Source: CAYPCH01 sp964409165
Lineage (GTDB): Bacteria; Bacillota; Clostridia; Acetivibrionales; Acetivibrionaceae
Reading direction: 5' to 3'
DNA length: 18,647 nucleotides
Assembly: GCA_964409165.1 (NCBI GenBank)
Contig: CAYPCH010000075.1
Location: 1-18,647, forward strand
In this document: in pieces, positions 1 to 7,047 of the stretch
Layout of the letters: each line of letters starts with the position of its first letter
Numbering within the stretch: position 1 is the first letter of the stretch
Program-made: the position numbers and the translations under genes
The notes under the pieces: model-generated
The model's input: the letters and a program-made list of their open reading frames with translations, nothing else
What the model was told of the DNA's origin: nothing
Database searches by the model: none

Positions 1-10
1 AAAATATACC

Positions 11-40
11 TTGACAGATTGTGTTCATTTATGGTACTAT
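11..40 (+). promoter_or_regulatory. Sigma-A-type promoter upstream of the 44-codon ORF
   Basis: TTGACA at 11-16 and TACTAT at 35-40 are separated by 18 bp, a near-consensus housekeeping promoter. It would start a transcript at about 47 that covers the small ORF at 134-268 and could run through the hairpin at 305-347 into the YkuK-family gene. I see no equally good promoter between that hairpin and the YkuK-family start. Confidence 0.6.
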
Positions 41-133
41 TTTATTAATTGTGCCCGATAAAGTGTTGTTGTATTATACCGTTCGGATACTCTGACAGAA
101 TAAAATTTTAATGAATCGGAAAGGAGGGTTACA

Positions 134-268
134 ATGTATATATTCAGAAGCTTAAGGCTTGAACAAGTTAATACGGAATCAGGATTTTCATATAAACCAG
201 GTATGGATTTGTGTATACATTGGCTTGATTCTCTGTTTTCTGAATGCAAGAGTCGGTTGTTCCCTTAG
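134..268 (+). CDS. Small hypothetical protein, 44 aa (possible leader ORF)
   Basis: An ATG at 134 lies 5 bp after a strong ribosome binding site (AAGGAGGG at 121-128), and the frame is open for 44 codons to TAG at 266-268. The peptide begins MYIFRSLRLEQ and ends SRLFP. It has no membrane segment or motif that I recognise. It is followed 36 bp later by a 13-bp perfect hairpin and then by the YkuK-family gene, so it may be either a short protein or a translated leader that affects readthrough of that hairpin. The promoter at 11-40 and the strong binding site are the evidence that it is translated. No homologue is known to me. Confidence 0.45.
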   Translation: MYIFRSLRLEQVNTESGFSYKPGMDLCIHWLDSLFSECKSRLFP

Positions 269-304
269 AAAGCGTATAAGGGTTTTACAATAAAAGCATT
301 TATA

Positions 305-352
305 AAGAGAGTGATTAAGTCCGTTAAGGGGATATAATCACTCTCTTATTTT
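305..352 (+). terminator. 13-bp hairpin: terminator or attenuator
   Basis: AAGAGAGTGATTA (305-317) pairs perfectly with TAATCACTCTCTT (335-347) around a 17-nt loop, followed only by ATTTTAT. The weak T-tract and the position between a leader-like ORF and the next gene suit either a leaky terminator or an attenuator. Confidence 0.6.
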
Positions 353-378
353 ATATAAAAAACAAAGTAGGTGACAAA

Positions 379-912
379 ATGAGATTTTTTAATTCAATGC
401 AAAAAAACATGAGTTTTGCAGATGTAGTAGCAAGTATCAAATACTTTATCCGTGTAAACCCGGACTGTAAATATCGGCTTGCGGTAGGAACTGATTCGCA
501 GGTAAAGGGAAGGTATACTTGTTTTGCAACTGGTATACACGTACACAGAGTAGGTCAGGGTGCATGGTGTTGTGTTAGTAAAATGGTAGAGAACAGGCAA
601 TATAAAAACCTTAAGGAAAAAATTTCGAAGGAAACTTCAATAACATATGAATTAGTGCATATGCTAAATGAACAACTGATTGATGTATTATGTGATTTTA
701 CTGTAAAGCACAAGAATTTCGATTGTAAGCTGGAGGCTCATATAGATGTGGGAACAAAAGGAGAGACTCGCAAGCTTATAAGAGAAATGGTCGGATACTT
801 TGAAGGTATGGGCGTTGATGCAATAATAAAGCCTGACTCATTTGTAGCAAGCAGCTATGCAAACAGGTACAGCAAAAGTATTTCAAAGAATTTGAGCAGA
901 AAGGCTGTATAA
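379..912 (+). CDS. ykuK: Ribonuclease H-like YkuK family protein (DUF458)
   Basis: This 177-aa protein has the size and pattern of Bacillus subtilis YkuK, a family with an RNase H-like fold and no firmly established substrate. The family marks I see are the first acidic strand (LAVGTDSQV, about residues 34-42), a second acidic segment (AHIDVGTKGETR, about 120-131), and the C-terminal PDSFVASSYANRYSK, which carries further conserved polar residues. It has no signal peptide or membrane segment, so it should be cytoplasmic. The ATG at 379 follows GTAGGTG (366-372). The small gene at 959 starts 46 bp downstream and shares the terminator at 1210, so the two probably form one transcript, perhaps driven from the promoter at 11-40. 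Nuclease activity is an inference from the fold. Confidence 0.88.
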   Translation: MRFFNSMQKNMSFADVVASIKYFIRVNPDCKYRLAVGTDSQVKGRYTCFATGIHVHRVGQGAWCCVSKMVENRQYKNLKEKISKETSITYELVHMLNEQLIDVLCDFTVKHKNFDCKLEAHIDVGTKGETRKLIREMVGYFEGMGVDAIIKPDSFVASSYANRYSKSISKNLSRKAV

Positions 913-958
913 TTTTTAATAATTTATGGAACATAATCAACAGGAAGGATGATGTTAT

Positions 959-1195
959 ATGACTATTTTAAAAGTGACACCTGTGAGAAATGTATTAATC
1001 GGTAAGCGTTGCTTTAAAAGTGATAGAACTGATATGTTTTTTAGCAAGGTTGTTGGTGAGAATTCAAAGGTTGATGTTTATGATGTTTCAGATAGGAAGC
1101 AGAAGGAGCTTGCAGTATCTGACATAAACAAAAGAAATCACAGAATGATAATAAATGGAAAGAAATATTTCATCTGCTCAATAAATGCGGGTTGA
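959..1195 (+). CDS. Small hypothetical protein, 78 aa
   Basis: The ATG at 959 is preceded by AGGAAGG (942-948) at a workable distance, and a strong terminator follows the stop by 15 bp. The product is basic and polar, starts MTILKVTPVRNVLIGKR and ends KYFICSINAG. It has no signal peptide, membrane segment or motif that I can name. Alternating hydrophobic stretches (KVDVYDVSD, HRMIINGKKYFIC) suggest a small beta-rich fold. It lies 46 bp after the YkuK-family gene with no terminator between, so co-transcription is likely. Function unknown. Confidence 0.65.
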   Translation: MTILKVTPVRNVLIGKRCFKSDRTDMFFSKVVGENSKVDVYDVSDRKQKELAVSDINKRNHRMIINGKKYFICSINAG

Positions 1196-1209
1196 AGTAA
1201 GGACAGATG

Positions 1210-1249
1210 ATGAAGTGCGGTAAATATCTTACCGCACTTCATTTTAGTT
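1210..1249 (+). terminator. Intrinsic terminator of the YkuK-family operon
   Basis: ATGAAGTGCGGTAA (1210-1223) and TTACCGCACTTCAT (1229-1242) form a perfect 14-bp stem with a 5-nt loop, followed by TTTAGTTA. It is the strongest hairpin in this part of the window. Confidence 0.85.
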
Positions 1250-1253
1250 AGGT

Positions 1254-1315
1254 CTCTTGGAGTGAATTGAAATCCGGCAAAAGGGGAGGGACTCAATGTC
1301 CCGAAGTGTTTTTTT
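1254..1315 (+). repeat. Dispersed intergenic element, copy A
   Basis: CTCTTGGAGTGAATTGAAA (1254-1272) matches copy C (minus strand, near 15650) at 17 of 19 positions, and GAAATCCGGCAAAA (1269-1282) is identical to copy B at 5667-5680. The right part is a 5-bp hairpin and T-run instead of the ACTCCCATACC block seen in B and C. The copy starts 12 bp after a terminator stem. Confidence 0.6.
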
Positions 1316-1528
1316 ATAGGTCTAGCATTAGTATTGACATAACATGATAATCTGATGTAAAATATTTTTATAAGCAATATTCTATTGCTATAACTTCTGT
1401 CAAATCGCATAATATTTCCTTCAATAATAAAGCAAACCATAATTAAGGTCTATATTGATTAAAGAGCTACATTTTTTGGTTTTTTAGATTCCCTTAGAAG
1501 AATACTGATACATTCATAACCTACCGTT

Positions 1529-1556
1529 TTGTGACAAAAAGATACTCTAATATAAA
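1529..1556 (+). promoter_or_regulatory. Probable promoter of the chemoreceptor gene
   Basis: TTGTGA (1529-1534) and TATAAA (1551-1556) are spaced by 16 bp, about 65 bp upstream of the ATG. The -35 box matches consensus only partly. Confidence 0.4.
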
Positions 1557-1618
1557 AAGCACAAATAGCCGAAGTATAACTTAGAGCAGTTGCAAATCTT
1601 TGAGGGCAGGTATTACCT

Positions 1619-3814
1619 ATGAAAAAACAGGATAAACGATTGAAGGACAGCATTTATAGTAAGGGTAATCATAAAGCAAGTATCAGAGACCGGTTAAAGA
1701 AATTTTATGGTAACCTGGTTCGTCTGGTGGACTTTATAGAAGGCAACTCTTTTATAACGAAGTTTTTGAGAAGTTCAAAAATAAGAACCCGGTTGATAGT
1801 CTCATTTCTTGCACTGTCAATATTACCGTTGACAGTAATGGGGATATATTCTATGTGGTTGTCAAGTACCACCCTGGATTCTAAAATAAGAACATATTCA
1901 AAAGAAGCAATAGAACAAGTGGGTATAAAGATTGAGGACGAATTAAAAAAATATGACAATTATACTACTGAGCTTACATTGAGTGATGAAATGCAGACGA
2001 AAATTGAACAGTCATTATCAGAGAATGCATTTGAAAGCTACCAAGCATCAAGTGACTTGTACAATAAAATGCTTGTAAAATTTACTCCCATAGAATCCGT
2101 TTCCTTTGCCATGTTCATGCTTCCGAGCGGGAGGAATATACATTATAAGGATATAAATGATTTAAGCCATAATCCAACTGAAACCGATAAAAATATTAAA
2201 AATATTAAAAGACTTGTTGAAAATAATGATTTCAAATGGACAGCGGAAGTTCTTGATTCTGTACCCCGTTTGTTTTGTGTAAGGAAAATCAAAGGAATAA
2301 GATGGAGCAGGGACTTAGGTTATATAGTTATAGGTATGGACAATTCTCGATTTATAGAGCTTTATAAAAATATAAATATCGGTGAAGGGGCAGAATTGCT
2401 TATTATTGATTCTGAAGGTAAAGTCATATCAAGTCCAAATGAAAATGAGGTAGGGCAGTTTTATTATGAAAATGGTCTTATTGATGAAATTGTACAGCAT
2501 GAAGAGGATACATTTGAATCTGATAATTATGAAAATGGTAATAAAGTAGGAACTTTTGATTATGATGGCAATATGATTTTATATAAGAAGATTCAGGGCT
2601 CTGACTGGTATATGACAACGAAGATACCCCTTTCATATATCTACACTGAACGAAACAGTATACGGTCTTCTCTTATAATATTTATTGCAGTATGTTTTGT
2701 ATTGTCAATACTTTTATCGTATACTATTTCCGGCAGCATATCAAAACCACTTGGTAAGATTGTTTATATGATCCAGGAAGCTAAAAACGGGAATCTCGCT
2801 ATTGATATCAAGGATAATAACAAGGATGAAATAGCAGTTGTTATAAGAAATTTCAACGAGATGGCCGCAAATATAAGAATGCTCATTGAACAGGTTCGTT
2901 ATCTGGCTGTGGAGAACATTTTAAAAAGCTCAGAGGTTATTGCTGATTCTTCAAAGCAGTCCCACATGTCATCAGAGCAAATATCATTTGCAGTTCAGGA
3001 AGTTGCTGAAGGTGCTTCAAAGCAGGTTCAAGAGATCCATAATACTGAAGCTTCAATGAACCTGCTTGTTGATAGTTTCAACGAGGTTGAGAATACAATG
3101 GGGGCTGTATTGGAGATGGTTTACGATACAAAAGAAATCAGCGACCGTTCTTTGGATACCGTTAAACATCTAAATGACAAGGCTGATGAAACAAGTGCAG
3201 CATCTAAAGAAGTAATAGAGGACATTGTAGAATTGAATGAGTATATGGGTCAAATAAGAAAAATAGTCGAGTTGATAGTTGGAATTTCCAATCAAACAAA
3301 ACTTCTTGCACTGAATGCATCAATTGAGGCAGCTAAAGCAGGTGAAGCAGGTAAAGGGTTCGGAGTGGTTGCAAGTGAGGTCAAAAAGCTTGCACATCGC
3401 TCCAAAGAAGCATCTGTTTCTATAAATTCCATTATAAGCTCTATCCTGCAAAAAACAGAGAAAACCGTTGATACTGCATATAGAGCAAACAGTATTATTG
3501 ACGTCCAGATGGATGCGGTTAGAGAAACTGACAGTACTTTCCGGAAGATATGCAACGCTATGTCAGGAATATCACAGCATGTAGACAGCGTATCTGATTC
3601 ACTTGACAAAGCATTGGAGTCTAAGGATAAGGCGGTATATTCAATTGAAAGAATATCTGCGCTTGCAGATCAGGCGGCTCTATCAGCTGAAGAAGCAGCT
3701 GCAAGTACAGAAGAACAAATATACAGTGCAGAAGAACTTTCTCTTTTCTCATCGAAGTTCAACGATATGGCACATAAGCTTGGAGAAGCAGTAGATAAGT
3801 TTAAACTTAAGTAA
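1619..3814 (+). CDS. Methyl-accepting chemotaxis protein with extracellular Cache-type sensor
   Basis: A 731-aa transmembrane chemoreceptor. After a basic N-terminal cytoplasmic tail of about 55 residues, a first membrane helix spans about 57-78. An extracytoplasmic domain (about 80-345) has the length and late-strand pattern (LLIIDSEGKVISSPN, about 260-274; DWYMTTKIPLSYI, about 329-341) of a double Cache domain. A second membrane helix lies at about 351-371, HAMP at about 372-424, and then the long coiled-coil signalling domain. The conserved CheA/CheW-binding hairpin tip is at about 559-592 (QTKLLALNASIEAAKAGEAG). No C-terminal pentapeptide tether for CheR is visible. The ATG at 1619 follows GAGGGCAGG (1602-1610). 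The ligand is unknown; a solute-binding lipoprotein gene follows 142 bp downstream without an evident terminator between, so the two may be linked. Confidence 0.93.
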   Translation: MKKQDKRLKDSIYSKGNHKASIRDRLKKFYGNLVRLVDFIEGNSFITKFLRSSKIRTRLIVSFLALSILPLTVMGIYSMWLSSTTLDSKIRTYSKEAIEQVGIKIEDELKKYDNYTTELTLSDEMQTKIEQSLSENAFESYQASSDLYNKMLVKFTPIESVSFAMFMLPSGRNIHYKDINDLSHNPTETDKNIKNIKRLVENNDFKWTAEVLDSVPRLFCVRKIKGIRWSRDLGYIVIGMDNSRFIELYKNINIGEGAELLIIDSEGKVISSPNENEVGQFYYENGLIDEIVQHEEDTFESDNYENGNKVGTFDYDGNMILYKKIQGSDWYMTTKIPLSYIYTERNSIRSSLIIFIAVCFVLSILLSYTISGSISKPLGKIVYMIQEAKNGNLAIDIKDNNKDEIAVVIRNFNEMAANIRMLIEQVRYLAVENILKSSEVIADSSKQSHMSSEQISFAVQEVAEGASKQVQEIHNTEASMNLLVDSFNEVENTMGAVLEMVYDTKEISDRSLDTVKHLNDKADETSAASKEVIEDIVELNEYMGQIRKIVELIVGISNQTKLLALNASIEAAKAGEAGKGFGVVASEVKKLAHRSKEASVSINSIISSILQKTEKTVDTAYRANSIIDVQMDAVRETDSTFRKICNAMSGISQHVDSVSDSLDKALESKDKAVYSIERISALADQAALSAEEAAASTEEQIYSAEELSLFSSKFNDMAHKLGEAVDKFKLK

Positions 3815-3956
3815 CAATGCCCTGTAGCCACATATCTGTTGGTATCAAATAAGGCTTGAAGTGAAAAAGGAGCGTAAGTTGTATTTTAAACTTGACAAGT
3901 AGAAGGATCTTACGACAGATAACACAATTTACCCATGAGACAAGGAGGTTAAACCT

Positions 3957-5561
3957 ATGAATAAGACTTTTATAAAAGTGCTTTGTTTTGTATTAGCTGT
4001 AACATTTTTGTTTTTTACAATTGCAGGCTGTAGCCAAGGAGAAGCAAAAGAAGAAATGGGGAAAAACAATGAAAATTTAGAACAAGGCACAAAAAAAGCT
4101 ACTCATCGTGTAGAGCTGAAAGTGGCTGTTTTTGATAGAGGAATTGATGGATACATTCCGAATAATAATTTTCAAACCCAATGGATACAGGAGAAATTTG
4201 GTGACCCGAACAATATAAAAGTTACATTTGTACCTATACCCAGATGGCAGGAGGCTGAAAGATTAAATGTGCTTATGGCGGCAAATCAGGCTCCGGATAT
4301 CTGTTTTACATATGATGGGCAGTCAGTGGTAAATTATGTCAAGAATGGTTCTCTTACCGAACTAAACAGTTTGCTGGATCAATACGCACCTAATCTTAAG
4401 CAATATTTTGGAGAGGAGTTGCTGAGCTACGGAAGGTGGGATGGTGTACAGTACACTCTCCATGCGAAAAGGATAAATCGGGCGGCCATAGCGACTTTTA
4501 TAAGAAAAGACTGGCTGGATGCAGTCAATATGCCCATACCTCAAACTACAGAAGAATTCTACCAAACCTTAAAGGCTTTTAAGGAACAGGATCCAGGGGG
4601 TCTTGGAGACAGTGGGGCACCATTTTCATTTTTTGTAGATGCGAAAAACATCACATGGACTGTGCATACCTTACTGAACAGTTTTATCGAGGAAATCACG
4701 GAGGAAGAGAGGAGTACACTTCCAAATTGGTTGCTACCGGGATACAAGGAAGGCGTAAGGTTTTTGAATAAACTATATAACGAAGGACTTATAAGCAAAA
4801 AAATTACCAATGACCTGGACGGTACACAATATACACAGGAAATAACCGCAGGCAGGATAGGAGTTTTTATAAACGGGTATGACTTGCCGTATAGGGCATC
4901 GGGTGGAATGGCAAGATATATAAAGGCGAATGTTGCGGGGGCTGAATTGATACCCATTGATCCTTTTACAAACTATGAAGGGAAACACCCTAAAATGATA
5001 TATAATCCGAACGGAGTATCCATAATGATACCAAAAGCGAGTGCAAGAGCCGTTGAGGCAATGAAATACCTTGAGTGGATGTCAAACCCCGATGTTATTT
5101 TCTTTTTGCAGAATGGAGAAGAGGGTATTCACTACAAAGAAAAAAAGGATGGTATACCTGTTGGAATCGTACCTATGGATCAGGTTCCTGCCGAAAAGAA
5201 AGCAAACTTTTTAGATCTGGCTTTTATTGTTAACGGAAAAGATTTTGGCAGTCAAGAAAAGAATATGGAAGCAGATTCACTTTCTTACCCCGAATTTGAA
5301 GAATTGTACAAACAAGCGTATAGAATTGCCATGACCGATGGCGTTTCTCCAGCAAGGTTTGACAATACTACAGAAGCAAGTGCGAAATTTGGCAAGGTTC
5401 TTGAGGGAAAGGGTGTAGAAATATTCCTTAAATCCATAACCTGCAGTCCTGAAGAATTTGATAAGACCTATGATACTTTGCTAGATGAATATTTAAAATC
5501 TGGAGGACAGGAAATAATCAACGAGAAAATAGAATTATACAGATTATCAAAAGAAGAGTAA
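3957..5561 (+). CDS. Extracellular solute-binding lipoprotein (LplA/oligosaccharide ABC-type)
   Basis: This 534-aa protein begins with a lipoprotein signal peptide: charged start, hydrophobic core, then TIAGC, putting the lipidated Cys at residue 25. A polar, Glu/Lys-rich linker follows. The mature part looks like a class of large binding proteins (Bacillus LplA/YtcQ type) that usually serve YtcP/LplB-type sugar permeases; examples are the N-terminal strand LKVAVFDRG, NVLMAANQAPDICFTYDG, and DGVQYTLHAKR with FIRKDWLDAVNMPIP. Its length of about 530 residues is typical of that class. The ATG at 3957 follows AAGGAGG (3942-3948). No permease or ATPase gene lies nearby, so it is an orphan here: it may share a transporter encoded elsewhere or present ligand to the chemoreceptor upstream. 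The ligand is not predictable from this sequence. A terminator follows at 5610. Confidence 0.88.
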   Translation: MNKTFIKVLCFVLAVTFLFFTIAGCSQGEAKEEMGKNNENLEQGTKKATHRVELKVAVFDRGIDGYIPNNNFQTQWIQEKFGDPNNIKVTFVPIPRWQEAERLNVLMAANQAPDICFTYDGQSVVNYVKNGSLTELNSLLDQYAPNLKQYFGEELLSYGRWDGVQYTLHAKRINRAAIATFIRKDWLDAVNMPIPQTTEEFYQTLKAFKEQDPGGLGDSGAPFSFFVDAKNITWTVHTLLNSFIEEITEEERSTLPNWLLPGYKEGVRFLNKLYNEGLISKKITNDLDGTQYTQEITAGRIGVFINGYDLPYRASGGMARYIKANVAGAELIPIDPFTNYEGKHPKMIYNPNGVSIMIPKASARAVEAMKYLEWMSNPDVIFFLQNGEEGIHYKEKKDGIPVGIVPMDQVPAEKKANFLDLAFIVNGKDFGSQEKNMEADSLSYPEFEELYKQAYRIAMTDGVSPARFDNTTEASAKFGKVLEGKGVEIFLKSITCSPEEFDKTYDTLLDEYLKSGGQEIINEKIELYRLSKEE

Positions 5562-5609
5562 GAATGATATGGAAGTTTAGTTGAATAGAATGTGTAATTT
5601 TACATGATG

Positions 5610-5648
5610 GAGACAGGAGAATTTGGTATAATCCTGTCTCTTTTTATT
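5610..5648 (+). terminator. Intrinsic terminator after the solute-binding protein gene
   Basis: GAGACAGGA (5610-5618) pairs perfectly with TCCTGTCTC (5632-5640), immediately followed by TTTTTATT. Confidence 0.85.
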
Positions 5649-5654
5649 AGGACC

Positions 5655-5710
5655 ATTTCCTGAAAGGAAATCCGGCAAAACTCCCATACCTTCGATGGGT
5701 ACGGGAGTTT
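5655..5710 (+). repeat. Dispersed intergenic element, copy B, with two hairpins
   Basis: ATTTCC/GGAAAT forms a short hairpin (5655-5660 with 5666-5671), then GAAATCCGGCAAAA (5667-5680, identical to copy A), then GGCAAAACTCCCATACC (5674-5690, identical to copy C read on the minus strand). The ACTCCC block pairs with its own inverted arm: 5678-5690 with 5698-5710, 13 positions with one A-C mismatch. The right hairpin could act as a second terminator. The copy begins within 10 bp of the T-run of the previous terminator. Confidence 0.65.
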
Positions 5711-5751
5711 ATTCCTTAGAAAAGGTGAAATATCTTGGTATCGTGTAAATA

Positions 5752-5780
5752 TTGATAAATAAAAATTTATATGATATATT
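5752..5780 (+). promoter_or_regulatory. Promoter of the CPBP protease gene
   Basis: TTGATA (5752-5757) and TATATT (5775-5780) have an ideal 17-bp spacing. This promoter overlaps in-frame codons upstream of the TTG at 5872, which is another reason to reject a start further upstream. Confidence 0.6.
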
Positions 5781-5871
5781 TTCTATGTTCAAGGAATATA
5801 TACATTTAGGAAAATTACACGTTACAAGGTTAACATTTTGGGATTCATACAAATTAAAGGAGGTAGGCATT

Positions 5872-6846
5872 TTGTCAAATTCTTATCTTGATATGGGCTA
5901 TAAGGGGAAAAATTCGTGGTGGAGATATATTGCAGCGATTGCTGTGATATTGTCTTTCTGGCTTTTAATAGGGACTATGCTTTATGTACCCATTATTCTA
6001 TACGTTATGTTTGACGGAAACCCTGAAACTGCTATTGATTTAGAAACTGCAAGGGTTAGCGGTATTGATCCTTTAGTTGATTATTTATTCTTAAATCTTA
6101 CAATTGTTTGTCTATTTGTTGGGGTTTTCATAGCTATAAAGTTTATTCATGGCAGGAGTTTAAAGACTCTTATAACACCTAAGAGTAAAATAAACTGGAG
6201 GAAGGTATTTATAGGATTTTCAGTTTACGGGTTATTGGTGCTTTTAACTACAATAGCTGATTACTTTGCTGAACCGGGGGCTTATAGTTACAGCTTTAAT
6301 GCAGCAAAGTTTTTTATTGGTTTGCCGATTATCCTGTTGCTTACGCCAATTCAGACAACTGCAGAGGAGTTGTTTTTTAGGGGGTACATACTGCAGAATT
6401 TTTCAAAGATAATAAAAAAGCCTGTAATACTTTCTGCTATATCTGCGGTTATTTTTACGGCCCCGCATCTTACAAATCCTGAGGTTTTTAAATCAAATGA
6501 GATGGGGCTTCTTGAGTCTTTCAGCGGTGTTGCATACTACTTTATTATTGGGTATCTTCTGGCGATTATTACAATAAAGACGAATTCTCTTGAAGTGGCC
6601 ATGGGGGTACATGCAGTAAACAACCTTTTTGGAGCATTAGTGGTTGGTTATTCAGATTCGATATTCCAAACAAACACAATTTTTCATACAACCAGATTCG
6701 AGCCAGTTTTTAACTTGGTGGCCATTATAATAACTTCCGTTATATTTTATTATGTTACTTTATGGTTTGTAAAAGACAGGAACACAGCGGGAGAAAGTTT
6801 AGAAATTGTAGATGGAGAACATGGAAAGAGTGACACTGATTTATAA
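5872..6846 (+). CDS. CPBP family intramembrane metalloprotease (CAAX/Abi type)
   Basis: Read from the TTG at 5872 this is a 324-aa polytopic membrane protein. That start is chosen because AAAGGAGG (5855-5862) lies just before it; the same frame is open upstream to a TTG at 5752, but that codon has no binding site and sits in the promoter. Hydrophobic segments run at about 19-46, 74-92, 112-130, 146-160, 183-197, 218-236 and 279-300. The glutamate-protease signature of the family is complete: EELFFR (E165, E166, R170), FTAPH (F195 to H199) and HAVNN (H247 to N251). Family members cleave within membranes, process prenylated proteins or peptides, or protect against self-made bacteriocins; no bacteriocin gene is visible nearby, so the role is open. 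The gene has its own promoter and a 19-bp hairpin after the stop, so it is probably monocistronic. Confidence 0.9.
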   Translation: MSNSYLDMGYKGKNSWWRYIAAIAVILSFWLLIGTMLYVPIILYVMFDGNPETAIDLETARVSGIDPLVDYLFLNLTIVCLFVGVFIAIKFIHGRSLKTLITPKSKINWRKVFIGFSVYGLLVLLTTIADYFAEPGAYSYSFNAAKFFIGLPIILLLTPIQTTAEELFFRGYILQNFSKIIKKPVILSAISAVIFTAPHLTNPEVFKSNEMGLLESFSGVAYYFIIGYLLAIITIKTNSLEVAMGVHAVNNLFGALVVGYSDSIFQTNTIFHTTRFEPVFNLVAIIITSVIFYYVTLWFVKDRNTAGESLEIVDGEHGKSDTDL

Positions 6847-6873
6847 ATATAGAAAAGTTGTTTATGAAATGTG

Positions 6874-6915
6874 AAAGCTTAAAAAGAAAACAGGAGTGTT
6901 TTCTTTTTAAGCTTT
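6874..6915 (+). terminator. 19-bp perfect hairpin after the CPBP gene
   Basis: The arms at 6874-6892 and 6897-6915 are perfect inverted repeats (AAAGCTTAAAAAGAAAACA and its complement) around the 4-nt loop GGAG. The right arm carries TTTTC and TTTTT runs but no long T-tract follows the stem. It probably terminates transcription. Confidence 0.7.
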
Positions 6916-7047
6916 TGCTTATATTAGTCTCGAAAATGATTCTACATAATAAGAATATGGCATCCCCAAAATTGTCCATAAAGTGAATTTATATGATAGA
7001 ATATACTAATAAAATATATAGTGAGATTAGAAAGTGAAGTGAGAAAT

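Larger units (their letters stand above)
1243..1618 (+). other. Intergenic region before the chemoreceptor gene
   Basis: This 376-bp gap holds one copy of a dispersed element (1254-1282), a small GGGAC/GTCCC hairpin (1288-1302) followed by seven T (1309-1315), and a likely promoter at 1529-1556. I found no convincing small ORF and no riboswitch consensus that I could recognise. Confidence 0.5.

Noticed and set aside
1295..1318. Seven-codon ORF with a GGGGAGGG site
   Set aside because: The purine run and ATG are part of the dispersed element's small hairpin; too short to support.
1243..1618. Cyclic di-GMP riboswitch before the chemoreceptor gene
   Set aside because: Such riboswitches are frequent at this place in clostridia, but I could not find the conserved GEMM-type blocks or the fold.
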